Part shown: piece after piece, positions 11,312 to 23,051 of the stretch
Numbering within the stretch: position 1 is the stretch's first letter
How the letters are laid out: each line of letters begins with the position of its first letter
DNA from: Rotaria macrura
Taxonomy: Eukaryota; Rotifera; Eurotatoria; Philodinida; Philodinidae
Assembly (NCBI GenBank): GCA_900239685.1
Contig: OENT01000361.1
Span: forward strand, 1 to 64,000
DNA length: 64,000 nt
Direction of reading: 5' to 3'
Translations under genes and position numbers: made by a program
The notes under the pieces: model-generated
What the model was told of the DNA's origin: nothing
Databases searched by the model: none
Seen by the model: the letters and a program-made list of their open reading frames with translations, nothing else

Positions 11312-13926
11312 ATTCAAAACCTGAATAACAGTTTATCTTTACAGATACTTGGGAATGAAAACTGGCGTTATATCGAATCGTGACACAGATATAAGTGTAT
11401 GTATATATATATATGTATATACTCTGTTTTACAAGTTTTATCTTATTAAATCAATAACAAAGGCGAAAAAAAAAGATTACAAATTGGTGTTTTGACCGTG
11501 CAATAAAATAATCCTGATCAAATACGATAACATCCACCCGCGCGGCATACATTTCGTATTGATTATCATTCAGTTACTTATCTAAGACATATACTTCACT
11601 TAGCATAATCTCAATTGAACTATTATGCAACTAATCTTATAATCAGAGTGTTTTCAAAGTTGAATTTTTATTCTACTTGATCCTCGATTTTGCTTTGAAT
11701 ATAATTAGTATACGTATGTTTTGGAATTAACTATAGATAGACGAATATTTTTTTCACGCCGCAAAGTTTCACTTTAATTCTTCATGTTTACTGAATGAAT
11801 GCTATTTTGAATAACGTCGTATGAAGGATTCAGATTGCTATTTTCATTGAAAACATAATTGACTTGACATGTTTCATGTATAAATAAGACGCTGGGTCAA
11901 CGACGTAGAACTATTGATTCGTTTATAACTTCTGGTAATGAAGACGAATCTAAAAATCAATCAAAAAGAAATTCTGTTAATTTAAAACCTGTTTAGAATA
12001 ATTATGGCAGTTCATTATTTCGATTGAACACTATACTATAGAATAGGAAGATCTTTCAGTTCTAAATACAACTGTGACAAAAATGCGATGATTATTTTGT
12101 GGTTGGCTTTTATGTCCACAACCAAAACCCTGCAAAACAAAATAGCTGTACTCTGATTCGTATATAATTTCTCAGAATTGATATCATAACAATATTTTTG
12201 TCATTTCTTAGATGTTCTACGAAACAGAGAATCGGCCAAGTTCGAAATGTTCATCAAACTATGACTTGAAGCTATAGTAAAATATGAAAAGGCGCACTAT
12301 CATGAATTGCAAGTCCAGATTGATATCTGAGAACTATTTTCTAGGTTTTCTTTGAAGTTGCTATACAATTTCATCGAGTCTGTTCACTTCATTCAAAAAT
12401 GAAAAAAACCGACAAGGTAACAAGGAGATGTTAAAATTCAATCATGTCTGCCATTGAAGAAACGATAAAGAAGCACGAAAAATAATGTCTAAGATTTTGT
12501 GATTTGGCATTGGATGTTGAGACGAAATATATTTACATACTTTTAATGACGTAATCTAAAGTACATGAAACGAAGAAAGACGAAACACGTACTTGTACAT
12601 GGTTTTTATAAGCTGTTTAATTCGAACTCATCAATAATAGCTAAAATGAAAAACGTAGACCAATAACTGAATTTAAGAACTTAATTTTGTACCTATTTTC
12701 GATATAAAGAATGCTCTTAAAAGTCAGCAGTCAAATAAAACTGCAATAAATAGTCAGTAACTCGTATTAACTTTCTACCATTATGAAACGGAAATCACTG
12801 CGATCATAGTATTAACGTTGCTTAGCATAGAAAACTGCATAACTTTATGAGTCGAATGTTTTTCTTTTAGTTACTTAAGACGATGGAAGAACGATAACGT
12901 AAAAGATTAATCGTGAATTAATTTGACGTTTTTGCGCCACGACGGTACCACAAGATAAGTAAAAGATTTTATAAGTGATTTTTGATATCGATAGAAACAA
13001 TAGTAAAAACGGCTTTAATCTACGTTATGTGATATAAACACTAACATATATCTTCTCGAAATATTTCATCGAAAAGAAATTTGAGTGCGTTATTAATTGA
13101 AAGTTGTTTTTCTCGTTGGCTCTCTTTCTATATGCGAAGAACTGCTAAAAGAGCAGTAGAAGTAACTTTATTTCACCATGCAGCGGTTCAACATCATATG
13201 ATCGTTAAATACCTTGTATACTTTTCATGAAACGATCGACCGACTGTGAACTTTTGAGTACAGTTAACATGAAGCGTAAATCGTTTTTTTCTCCGATAGT
13301 ACGTTTATTAGACACCTACAGACGGAAGGAAACTATTTGTTTTCAAATAAACTCGTTTTTCTATAGTCATCGTATCCTGTTAGCGAAACTGAAGTTAAAA
13401 TACACCGAAAAAATATCCTGCAAAGTGCGTTAGTAATATCTCTTTTTGTAAAATAATTTTTCAAAAGACGAATCTTACGTTTATCAAATACATAATCTTG
13501 CACTGAACTTCATACAGATTTAGAATTTTAGCTGATCAGAAATGGCTATACGAGTTCTTTTGAATGGGTGTATTACCAGAGTTTCCTGAAGTATTAAAGA
13601 GTCGTAACACGATTAATAGATGAAGCTATAATTTCAACACAGACAGGTGTTCAAATAATAGCTTGACGTTCTCTAGTATCAGGGTGTTTAATAAGTTCTA
13701 AGCATGAATGATGAGAATCAAAAGTTGAAAATTGACGAGTGTTACATGAGGACAAATGAATGTGAATCCTTCGAGATTCATAACGATTTCATTTCATGAC
13801 TGACTTGAGAATTCTATAAAAAGAAACATTAAAATTTAACACATGCGACTAGAAATCATCCGAGTTGTTCTTTATTATTTATAAAAATGTCTCTCAAATC
13901 AATAGTTATTCAGTAATCAATTCAAG
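11312..13926. other. Intergenic between the two TIL genes
   Basis: AT-rich, about 2.6 kb. I looked for a third cysteine-rich exon and found none. A short TA-dinucleotide run lies near 11402-11420. The end holds the poly(A) signal of the second TIL gene (minus strand, 13871-13876). Confidence 0.4.
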
Positions 13927-14288
13927 TCACATGAATAGACATTGACGCGGATGAACACATGGACTCATCGGATTTCTGTTTAAGCGCACGAATGGTCGTA
14001 TACAGTCACATCCATTTCTACACATCATGTTGCATATTTTCATTGGATTAGGTCGTCGAATATCGTCACACGTATCCGGACATGTTGAAGAACATTGATT
14101 ATATTGTTCGAAACGACCCCAACATTGAACTAAAACAATTGTGTTCATTTTCTTGCATTGCTTTTTTTAACAAAAATAAAACGTTCACTTATCGAACCTG
14201 GTGGTGCACCCCAGAACTGTGCTTCCGAAATCTGTGCCGAAAATACAAGTAAAAAGAAAAGAATAAGAGAAAACGAATTAAAGCTCAT
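13927..14288 (-). CDS. Secreted TIL-type protease inhibitor-like peptide, copy 2
   Basis: Two exons on the minus strand: 14288-14189 and 14129-13927. The 59-bp intron has donor GTGAAC and acceptor TTTTAG. The product is about 100 aa. An alternative donor at 14197 keeps the same phase and gives 97 aa. The signal peptide core is SLILFFLLVFSA, with likely cleavage after SEA. The mature peptide starts QFWGAPP and has ten cysteines in TIL order (CSSTCPDTC, then CNMMCRNGCDC, then two more). Predicted role: extracellular serine-protease inhibition. The gene is a likely tandem paralog of the 11-kb copy: same strand, same phase-1 intron just after the signal region, and the shared motif CPDTC. The ten-cysteine pattern is seen directly; inhibition is inferred from the family. 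Confidence 0.85.
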
Positions 14289-14703
14289 GTTCCTTGATGG
14301 AAATAGAAATCGAATGAATAACGAACATGCATTCGATCTCTTTTATATTGATTGTCTATATAGTTATATATAGTGCGCAAATGCAACATGTAATCAAAAT
14401 AAAGGTTGTTGTATTTCTAAGCCGATAGGAGAAGCATCATATGAAACGATAGATAAGAGCAAATTTTAATGTGAACTTCTTCAACCGTTCTAAGTCGATA
14501 CTTTCCTTTGTTGTCCGCCATTAAAATGCATATATTTTAGTAAAAGCAAAATGAACTCATAATAGAATACCATCGAATCTATTGATATTGATGAAAAAGA
14601 AAAAAAGAGGGCGTAAAAATAAATTTTATTCATTAGTTAAATTTCAATTATTTCTTTGTCAACTAGTTCTACACACAAAACAGAAGTATTAATCCACTCG
14701 TCT
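14289..14703. other. Short intergenic
   Basis: Separates the 5' end of TIL copy 2 from the 3' end of the BTB-NPH3 gene. It holds the BTB-NPH3 poly(A) signal (AATAAA on minus, 14625-14630). Nothing else seen. Confidence 0.45.
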
Positions 14704-16522
14704 TTAATAGCGATAAGTAGTATATGAGCCATATCGACTACTCGATGATGATGAGAGATATCTCGAAGGCGATGAATAATCCAAATCACTTTCATGATTA
14801 CATTTCGAATAATTGTAACTTAAACTACTGTTTGGTGAATCATATTTTTTCGTGTAAGTACTGCGTGATCGCGATGGAAGATGAAATGATGAATTCAGAT
14901 TAGATGATCGATATTCTAAATAGAATACAAACGACAATTAGTGAAACGTAGAAATAATTTTATATTAGAAACTTTACTAGAACTGCTTGAAGAAGTGAGT
15001 CGAGATTTGGCTAATTCATTTTCAACTGATTGTAAACGATTTCGAGTATCTTCTAATTGTTTTCTTAATTTGGCACAAGAAGCCAAGGCTGCATTAGCAA
15101 TTAATTGTTGCGGAATCAAGGTATTATCTTTGCATACGGCAATGGTTTCTTCATTAATACGTGAAAAATCTATTTGACTAAGTAGTTCTTCTCGCTCGGC
15201 AGCACTTAATTGTGTCGAATTTTCTAGATTGCATTTTATTAAACGAGAATATTACTTTGATCAATAAGTAAACAAAAAAAAACAATTAACAAACCATTTT
15301 TAAGAAGATCGCCAAGTGCCAGTAAAAGACTATCGTATGAATCACGACTTTCCTTTGGTATACATGAAGCTAATTTAATAAATTGTTCTCTTGTAAGTGT
15401 ACCTCGTTGGCGAAGTTGTTCAACATATGAATCAATTAAAAGCGATAACTAGAACGACGACGAAATAAGTAACAAACTACTTAGTTTACTATTTAAAAAA
15501 GAAACTATTACTTTTTCTTGTAGATTTGGATCTTTTATATGTTCTTCTTTATGTTTGCTCACACGTTCTAATAATCTTGTCATGACATCATCAGGAATAC
15601 TATCAATATTATCATCAAATTCACTTGTGTCGAGTAGTGCCTGTGTAATGTACGACGATAATATTGGCTCACTTTCACATTTCAAATCTACTGCCTTTTC
15701 ATAAACTGAATTGAGCCAAGCGAGTGGTAACTGTTGAAAATGGTCCCCTAATTCTTTAACAACTTGGTCAATAATTGCTCGTTTTTCATCAGTAGTCGTT
15801 ATTGGTACATTATTGTGTTTTGTAATAGCTGTAAAAGCACTTTGATGTTCTTCACCATTCTGTCCAATCGTCAAACTTGTAATTGGTTGCGTTGAATTTT
15901 GTTCAAGTATACGCATTGTTATATAGTGTTTGACAATAGGAAGAATTGAATATTTACTTTCCATCGGACATGATTTTATTAATTGAATAATCCATTCAAG
16001 TGGCAAACGAACAACAATTTCTCGATCAGATTTACTCAACTGTTTGTCAACACCAATGTTTAATAAGTCAATAATACATTCAATGCATTTATCAACAAGA
16101 TTTGTCTCTCTAGCCCAATATTGATATTCACCTGAGCATCGTTCGAGTAATAATAATGGAGTACTCAAATCAAATTTGACTCGTGCATTTAGAATGATTT
16201 CATCAAAACGTTTATCAAGTAACATGCCTAATGTATCACATTCGACAAAACATGCTGCAGATCGAAGTGGTATTATATTTTTACGATCGATTGTTATTCG
16301 AATCGAATATAAATAATCTGCCAATTGATTAAATACATCTGCACCACCCGGAAAATCATTATCAAGTCGAATAATGTACGGTGCCGATGTTGATTCGATT
16401 GCTTTTTTAAAATAATTACTTTTTGTAAATAATGGAAATTTATGAAGTTTAAATTCAGTTTTATCTACTATCACTGTAATATCAGATAATTCACCTGTAC
16501 GACGAAACTTTTCGAAATTCAT
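14704..16522 (-). CDS. BTB-NPH3 domain protein of plant type
   Basis: Four exons on the minus strand: 16522-15512, 15448-15295, 15223-14978 and 14915-14704. The introns are 63, 71 and 62 bp, phases 0, 1 and 1. The product is 540 aa. Residues about 10-95 form a BTB domain with marks of plant NPH3/RPT2 proteins: SDITVIVD, LHKFPLFTKS and DFPGGADVF. An NPH3-like region follows to about residue 445, including LIDSYVEQL, FIKLASCIP, YDSLLLALGDLL, then AEREELLSQIDFSRIN and LIPQQLIANAAL. A short coiled coil (CAKLRKQLEDTRNRLQSV) and a Ser/Tyr-rich tail end it. In plants this family gives substrate choice to CUL3 ubiquitin ligases in phototropin and auxin signalling. NPH3 is generally regarded as plant-specific, so this is a candidate horizontal acquisition now carrying rotifer-sized introns. 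A poly(A) signal lies about 75 bp after the stop. The function here is unknown. Confidence 0.85.
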
Positions 16523-16560
16523 TGTTCGATATAAACAGATATTAGACCATCAGCAGCTAA

Positions 16561-16580
16561 TGATGATGATGATGATGATG
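16561..16580. repeat. (TGA)n microsatellite
   Basis: Nearly seven perfect trinucleotide units about 40 bp upstream of the BTB-NPH3 start codon. Confidence 0.9.
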
Positions 16581-18527
16581 TTCGTGAAGTTAAAAAGAAA
16601 AAAAGAAGTATAATATTATTCAAAGCCGTATGAGTTTCATAGAAATGAAAAGAAAGAAGATAGATGAACATAATTATTTTGTATTTATTATCTTGATTTT
16701 TAGTTGTGACTTTAAAAGACAAAGAAATTCATCTAGTTTGATCTGTCTCACTTCCAAAAAAAGAATTCTAAATGTACAACGATGCCTTGATTTCTTTACT
16801 CATTTCATCTTTCGCATGCTCGCGATTTGTTCGTTGCATGTAAAATAGTACGTAGAAGTGAAGTTCTGTTTTTTTTTAAAACAAACTCTGATTTCATTTG
16901 ATGATTATGAGAAGGATGCTATCTCAAAAACAACAACTACTCTATGAAGCACTACAGTTTTCTTTTAAATAAAAAAGGCAAAAGAAAATGAACCGTGAGA
17001 AAGAATGATCGCAGTTACAAAGAGGCTTCATATTACTACTATGCACAACTACTTGTTGACGAAGAGAAAAAGAAGTACGTCTGGTATGATTAGCAGTTGC
17101 AGTTGTTCTTGTTTTCAGACTAGTCTTTCATTTTTCAGCTGCAAAATAAATGAAAATTGATAACATATTTTAATTGCCACTGGCGTCGAAGCTTGCATTG
17201 AATGTCATTATTTCACTTATGTTGAATAAAGAGCAATGGAAAGTATTTTTCAATGAATTTCTTCCATATCAATTAAACCTATGTTTCTCTTTCTTAAGTT
17301 TAGTAACTCTTAATTTGGCTTCAGTTGATATATTGATATTAAGGGTTGAGTTTGATAGAAGAATATATTTTGACACTTCAAATATTTCAACTTAATTTTG
17401 AGATATGTTTGTTCAGAAATAAAGGACGACTCTTGAAATAGATAAAGTTATCCTAAATCAAAAATGTCTTTTTAATGAGATTTTTACTTTTATCAATCTA
17501 TTTGTACATCAGAACACATGATGGAATAAGTTTAATTTTAGTATTGCGAATGATTTGAAGTCAACCGGCAAATAAATTTGCTTATCTATGAATTCATTCG
17601 TATTAACCAGTGAGTTACGCACTATGTAAAATATTAACATAACACCGTCACAGCACGAAGAGTTGAGCTGCATAAATACTATAAATAATTTCAGATCTAA
17701 TCGTGATAAATGAAAGTGTATGTAGGCAATTGATTATTTTCAGACGGTATAAAATAGACACGATTCATGATATATGTAGTTATTTCTTGTTTAGATTCGT
17801 AAAAATCTCAGGAAAACTTTCAATTTAAAAGTATATAATTCTTCATCATTTTTTTTCGGAGAATCAGTGGCATCTGTCTAATGTCTCGATTCTTGCTGAG
17901 AGTAAAATATGAAACTTGTTCATAATCTATATCGACAATTAAGTTTTGAAAGCTCCACACATCATGTAAATTGGCATTCGATCAGTCAATATAATATCAA
18001 TCTTATTGACACCAACTTTCATTAATTTCACCATGATACCTAGTTAGAAAGTTGTTTGAGATTCCTGCATACTCTTCTAATGCCTCCGTATTTCGATGAT
18101 ATGTTCATTAAATAATGAGACCTATGATGAATCTCTTCAATATCTTTGTTTGTTCTGCGTGAATTGAAGAAAAATCCAAATCGATTATTTACATTCCGAG
18201 TTGATGATTTCTTGTTTCGTGTTGGTCTCTATTCAACTTATTTTATCTTGAGGTCATTTCTTTCGGAGAGAGAGAGAGAGAGAGAAAATGAAATGCATCT
18301 TATGAGGTGTCAAGCGAAGACGCTATACGTTTATGTTATTTATATGTGACACATCCTTGCCGTGCTACAAATCTTCTCATGGGATGACTCATTTAGAATT
18401 CCACACAGTCACTAGTGATACATTACATTCTCAGATGAAAACAAAAGATGTTCTTGTGTAAATATGTTTATTAAAATAGTACAATTATTAAATAATGTTC
18501 AACTCGTTGCTCTTGATACGATTAACA
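16581..18527. other. Intergenic, no supported gene
   Basis: AT-rich. It contains a GA microsatellite at 18266-18285 and, near the end, the poly(A) signal of the SleB-like gene (AATAAA on minus, 18468-18473). Confidence 0.4.
18266..18285. repeat. (GA)n microsatellite
   Basis: About ten perfect GA units. No linked feature seen. Confidence 0.9.
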
Positions 18528-18920
18528 TCATCGGCGACTTTTGTAAAATTGATGATTTCCAATATTTCGTAATTTATCACAATTTCGGGTCCAATCTGGA
18601 TAACCTTCTACCTGTGGATTATTATAATGATCTGCTCCACCAGTTGGATCCTCAATATTACGGTCATCAAGAAGATCATTGACCCATTGAGAGATTTCTA
18701 CATATGCTTGTGGTTCATGAATTTCAATATCCGATCTACCATTCCAGCATTCAAATTGACCACATGCTAAGCACACATCTTTAATTGAATTTCCACCCAA
18801 GCAAGATTGAACTCGATTCATGATTACCCAAAAAACCCATAGTTGTCCTTCACGAGATTCACCTCTTGCTTCTGCATAAATCGTTTTTTTTAAGACTTCT
18901 CTTTCGTCAAGACTAGCCAT
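18528..18920 (-). CDS. SleB/CwlJ-type cell-wall hydrolase
   Basis: 130 aa from the ATG at 18920. The sequence fits the Hydrolase_2 family of bacterial spore-cortex and cell-wall hydrolases. It has an N-terminal TIYAEARGES motif, where the Glu after Ala is the expected catalytic residue, then VIMNRV, and a C-terminal GGADHYNNP segment. CwlJ is of similar size. The family cuts peptidoglycan, which animals do not make, so a bacterial origin and a role in digesting or resisting bacteria are likely. The frame stays open 5' of the ATG, but a strong acceptor (TCTCTCTTACAG) lies five bases before it, so translation should start at this ATG. An upstream donor, a TATA box and a downstream poly(A) signal show eukaryotic gene parts. 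No signal peptide is visible in this exon, which is odd for a secreted enzyme. Confidence 0.8.
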   Translation of the reverse strand: MASLDEREVLKKTIYAEARGESREGQLWVFWVIMNRVQSCLGGNSIKDVCLACGQFECWNGRSDIEIHEPQAYVEISQWVNDLLDDRNIEDPTGGADHYNNPQVEGYPDWTRNCDKLRNIGNHQFYKSRR

Positions 18921-18923
18921 TTC

Positions 18924-19114
18924 CTGTAAGAGAGATACAGAGACAGTTAAGTGCATATAGCTTATGAAACTGAAACAACATCGTGGAATTTTTTTAAATT
19001 TCTATTCTACTTTATTTCACAGTGACTTCTATAGTTAAGAGTTGAATGTGAAAATACAACTGACATATCGTTCTCACTTCCTACAAAAAATATTATACTC
19101 TGATCCACACTTAC
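18924..19114 (-). other. Candidate 5'-UTR intron of the SleB-like gene
   Basis: Consensus donor GTAAGT at 19114 and acceptor CTTACAG at 18924 on the minus strand, 191 bp. The first exon would be non-coding: I see no ATG between the TATA box and the donor. An internal acceptor (TTTGTAG) could give an extra exon. Confidence 0.5.
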
Positions 19115-19179
19115 TGAAATATTGTTGATATGATGCGAACTGATGAAGTATACTGAAGTTGCTAAGTGATCTCGCTTAA

Positions 19180-19187
19180 TTTATATA
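19180..19187 (-). promoter_or_regulatory. TATA box candidate for the SleB-like gene
   Basis: TATATAAA on the minus strand, 66 bp upstream of the candidate 5'-UTR donor. The spacing allows a transcription start about 30 bp downstream and a short non-coding first exon. Confidence 0.4.
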
Positions 19188-19600
19188 CTATGATAAAGCA
19201 ATGATTCATTCGGATTGTAAACTTAGCTGATAGCGATAGTAATCCGTCATTTGTATCGAATAAGGGCATTATTTTCAATACACTTTCGGTTTCTTCCGTC
19301 GTATACCCCTCGAACGATAACGAGTATTCTCATGAATCAACACTAAACACCAAAATAAAATGCGCTGTGCTTGTGTGTCATAAAAGTGCAGAGAAAAATA
19401 TGTTGCTTTTTTTCTCTGGTAAGAAATCTGTCAACAATTAGAATGTGTCGTGAAATAAGACAGGTTTGCTGATGGAGGGAACAGTAATTTACTTAAAAGA
19501 TAATGTAAATATTAATATACATAGCTCATAAATTAGTGGCTCTTATGGTTTTCGGATATTTCAAATTTAAAAAGAAATCCATTCGATTTGATTCGAATAA

Positions 19601-20168
19601 ATAAATGTGAAAACTTCGGACTTATGTCCGAGAGTTATGTGTACTTCAAAAAGTGAATGAGACAAATCAGTCATTCTAGAATGTGTGCACAGAAGAGGTA
19701 TCGTGGAAAACCTTTTTGGGAAACCCCAAAACTAGTGGTCATCTGAGACATATCTAGGCAATTTCGTTTCTGGATGCAGTTTTTGTGCATTTCCAGACCT
19801 TTTTCAGGCGATGTTTTGTTAGAAAGCTACGACTTTGTTCAAAACTAATATCAAAGTCGGAATCAGCGTCAAAAACTGAATCGATTTATATACGTTGTGG
19901 ATAATTCAGAGAAAAGAATGTTCTTTTGAAAAAATCCCTGCACCCCTTCAGGGATTTTTGGGGAAAAATGACAATTTTTTCGATAACTCAGCCATTTCTT
20001 GCCGGATCCTTCTCATCTTCGAACTCGACCGAGATATTCATCAGAGAATTCTGTGCATAAAATTTCAGCTCAATCGAATATATTTGTAAAGAGTTATCGT
20101 GTAAACGGACGGACGGACAGTCACACTGATCGTTTCTAGAGTGTACTCCCTTTTTCAGTGCACAAAAA
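19601..20168 (+). mobile_element. Dispersed ~570-bp repeat, copy 1
   Basis: Matches 32068-32646 in reverse orientation over its whole length. The shared start is ATAAATGTGAAAAC and the shared end is GAGTGTACTC followed by CACAAAAA. A translated stretch (AISCRILLIFELDRDI) is nearly identical in the two copies, but this frame is probably not a gene. It contains a short GGAC tandem (about 20105-20118). Class unresolved; no clear target duplication. Confidence 0.75.
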
Positions 20169-21440
20169 GGAACATCTAAATTCGTAATCGATTTGAGCCG
20201 AATTGTTCGTCTAGCCGATTTGGTTTCGCACTCTGACCCGAGTCGTATAGCAATGTCACGAAATGACTATACAACAGAAGTCTACAGATGAGAAGAAGCC
20301 TAAATTTAACAAAAATAAATATGATCATATTGCTTTCATGAGAAATAGATCGTTGGTTGGGAAGCAAGTTGAAGTGAATATCGCCATATTTTAAAAACTC
20401 GCTTAACTCATTTACAGACTGCCTACTTTCATTAATGCATACTTTGTCATTCAACAACGACTAATTTTACAAGTTCGTGTTCTAGAAATCAATTTCTTGT
20501 ATAGCATGCTATTTTTATATGAGCATAGCACATGAATAGGATGAAGAACAAAATTAGAAGACGGATAAGCAAGCACGGAGAGCAAGATATCGTTTGAATG
20601 TGAAAACGTTGAATTTAGAATTTTCAAAATGTATGGCAATGCAGATTTTTTCTTTTTTACAGCATACATTAACAGAGAGATAGACCAAACGGAAAGAAAA
20701 AAGCAGAAACACAATTATGCATTCGAAGAAAGATAATACAATGATTACTATGAACTGATGATGATTTTATTTTTGTAATACAAATTTTACTTGGGCAGTT
20801 TTATCATAGAAAATCTTTTAATGAACCATTTTCAAAAGATGAGTCATGCTTACCATTCAGACTTTCAAACATAGACCGTTCCGACCCCTAATGGGATATT
20901 ATCAAATTTATTTGGCAAAGCTGCATGAAATATAAAACATTGCCCAAACTAAATATTCTCGATCGATGGAAATTTTGAATGAGCATCTTTTTTACAAATC
21001 GGTGTCCTCAATGATGCCACGGTAATCAATAGCTCTTCACCGTTAACTTCAGTGATTAAATTGAATTGAATTGAATCGACTCTTGGAAGAGAAATTCAAA
21101 CTCATAAGTATCAAAGACGAAAGAAAAGAACTACTAAATCATGCTAATCATTTCTTCGAATGTTATTTTGCGATGGATCGATGATATGACAATTCTTTTA
21201 CAATCTAATTACTAGTCAATCAAACTTGGATGGCATATACAACTCTTTATGAAGAACAAGTGACAATAGTGAGAGTCGTATACTGAGTATGACTGAACCA
21301 CAGAATAGATGCTCTTTTCTATGAATGATGTAGATTTTGTTGAAAGGTAGTCCCACGAAATCTATTATTAAAATCTGTGATATAAAAAAATCAATAAGTG
21401 AGCCAATAAGAAAAAGTAGTTGTAATTGTAATACAGTGCT
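20169..21440. other. Intergenic, no supported gene
   Basis: AT-rich. Minus-strand open frames at 20176-20714 lack family or splice support. Ends at the stop codon of the proline iminopeptidase gene. Confidence 0.4.
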
Positions 21441-22430
21441 TTATAAATCTCTTAATTTGTCGGTCGCTGTAACTAATTGATGAACTATGCCGTCTTCTTT
21501 CGTTGAATGTCCAGCAGCATCAACCCAATGAAATTCTGCTTTTGGCCATGCTTTATGCAGATCCCAAGCAGTAAAAGGTGGACAAACTACATCGTAACGA
21601 CCTTGAACAATCACACCCGGTATATCTTTAAGTTTATCAGCATTTTTTATCAATTGTCCATCTTCTTTCATGAATGCTCCATGTACAAAATAGTGTGTTT
21701 CAATGCGAGCAAATGCAACAGCAAATTTTGCATCATCTGTCGCCCGAGCAATATACGATGGATCAACATATAAACGTGATGTTGACATTTCCCAGACGGA
21801 CCATGCAGTAGCAGCTTTCAACATTTCCTGTTCATCTGTACCAGTTAAACGACGATGGTATGCTGACATCAAATCACCATGTTCAACAGTGGGTATGGGC
21901 TCTAAAAACTTCTCCCAAGCATCAGGAAATAACAACGAGGCACCTTCCTGATAAAACCATAGTAATTCTTTGCGACGACAACAGAATATCCCACGTAATA
22001 CTAATGCCTTGACACGATCTGGATACGTTTCAGCATAGGACAAAGATAATGTTGACCCCCAGCTACCTCCAAACACAATCCATTTATCAATATTGCAATG
22101 TACACGTAACTTCTCTAAATCATCGACTAAATCCCACGTTGTATTTTCTTCTAAACAAGCACTTGGTGTCGAATTACCAGCACCACGTTGATGGTATAAA
22201 ATAATGCGGTATGCTTGTGGATCAAAGAATCGTCGATCACGTGGATCGGTACCACCACCGGGGCCTCCGTGAACGAACACAATCGGTTTACCAGAAGGAT
22301 TGCCAACTTCCTCATAATATAAAGTATGAATGTCAGACACCTTCAGCGTACCAGTCGTATACGGTTCTATTACTGGATACAATTCTCTTAACGTGCTCTT
22401 CTCTGTCACAGTACCAGATTCCGAAGACAT
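21441..22430 (-). CDS. Proline iminopeptidase (peptidase family S33)
   Basis: 329 aa, one exon, full length for the family. It is an alpha/beta hydrolase that removes N-terminal proline from peptides, probably in the cytosol as no signal peptide is present. The oxyanion-hole motif HGGPGGG is at 54-60. The nucleophile elbow GGSWGS at 121-126 places the catalytic serine at 123. The remaining triad residues are Asp280 (GRYDVVCP) and His308 (AGHS). The proline-iminopeptidase signature NTTWDLVDDLEKLR is at 96-109. One oddity is YHQRGAGNS, where most members have DQRGxGxS; the Asp to His change is outside the triad. Such enzymes are common in bacteria, fungi and plants, and rarer in animals. The lack of introns among spliced neighbours is compatible with transfer but does not prove it. 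The ATG at 22430 gives the expected N-terminus. Confidence 0.9.
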   Translation of the reverse strand: MSSESGTVTEKSTLRELYPVIEPYTTGTLKVSDIHTLYYEEVGNPSGKPIVFVHGGPGGGTDPRDRRFFDPQAYRIILYHQRGAGNSTPSACLEENTTWDLVDDLEKLRVHCNIDKWIVFGGSWGSTLSLSYAETYPDRVKALVLRGIFCCRRKELLWFYQEGASLLFPDAWEKFLEPIPTVEHGDLMSAYHRRLTGTDEQEMLKAATAWSVWEMSTSRLYVDPSYIARATDDAKFAVAFARIETHYFVHGAFMKEDGQLIKNADKLKDIPGVIVQGRYDVVCPPFTAWDLHKAWPKAEFHWVDAAGHSTKEDGIVHQLVTATDKLRDL

Positions 22431-23051
22431 TTTTCTTGAGCACTCTTTGATCGTTGAAAAATAATAAAAGATCTTCCCGGATAGTTCGACAAGAGGGTAA
22501 AAAATATCTGAAATTTATTAAGTATAGATTTGAGCGTAAGTAAGAGTCATGCTGCTCTCTCATATTTCAAGCGTAAAATAATTGAAAAGAATTTTTATGA
22601 CTTAAAAAGGTGAGGCATCTGTCTTTTACTTTCAGATTCGTCAGGACATGTTTGTGTTGATGCCTAATTATTAGTGGCACTTCACAATTTACATCTTGGA
22701 TACAAAAATCAAAGATGTTCTTTTTTATTTTATTTTATTTGTAGTCGGCAACTAATGTCTACTAATTCGTTGCGTATGTGACGAAAACTAAAACATTTAA
22801 TCCATCCAGTGATGCTTCATCTGGTGAAAGTGTCAGCCTAAAATAGTGTTTTTTAAAATTATAGCACGAAATGTTTTCTTCAGCATGTAACTACCATGCG
22901 TGGTCCATTTGGTCGAAACCGTTCATTTCCTCATAGGAATCAGTAAAACGCGTCAATACGATGAATACCTATTCGTTGTTTTCGTTTCAGCTTTTGGTGA
23001 AAGAATTTGTACTTCAAATTATTAGCAAGTGTAGTATGATTTTATTGTACA
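22431..23051. other. Intergenic upstream of the iminopeptidase
   Basis: AT-rich 5' flank of the iminopeptidase gene, with no further gene. No TATA box at a convincing distance. Confidence 0.4.

Noticed and set aside
19895-20089. Peptide conserved with 32156-32353 (shared CRILLIFELDRDI)
   Set aside because: The similarity comes from the nucleotide repeat; no gene structure or known domain.
20176-20714. Two minus-strand frames of 87-93 codons
   Set aside because: No coding features, and the region borders a dispersed repeat.
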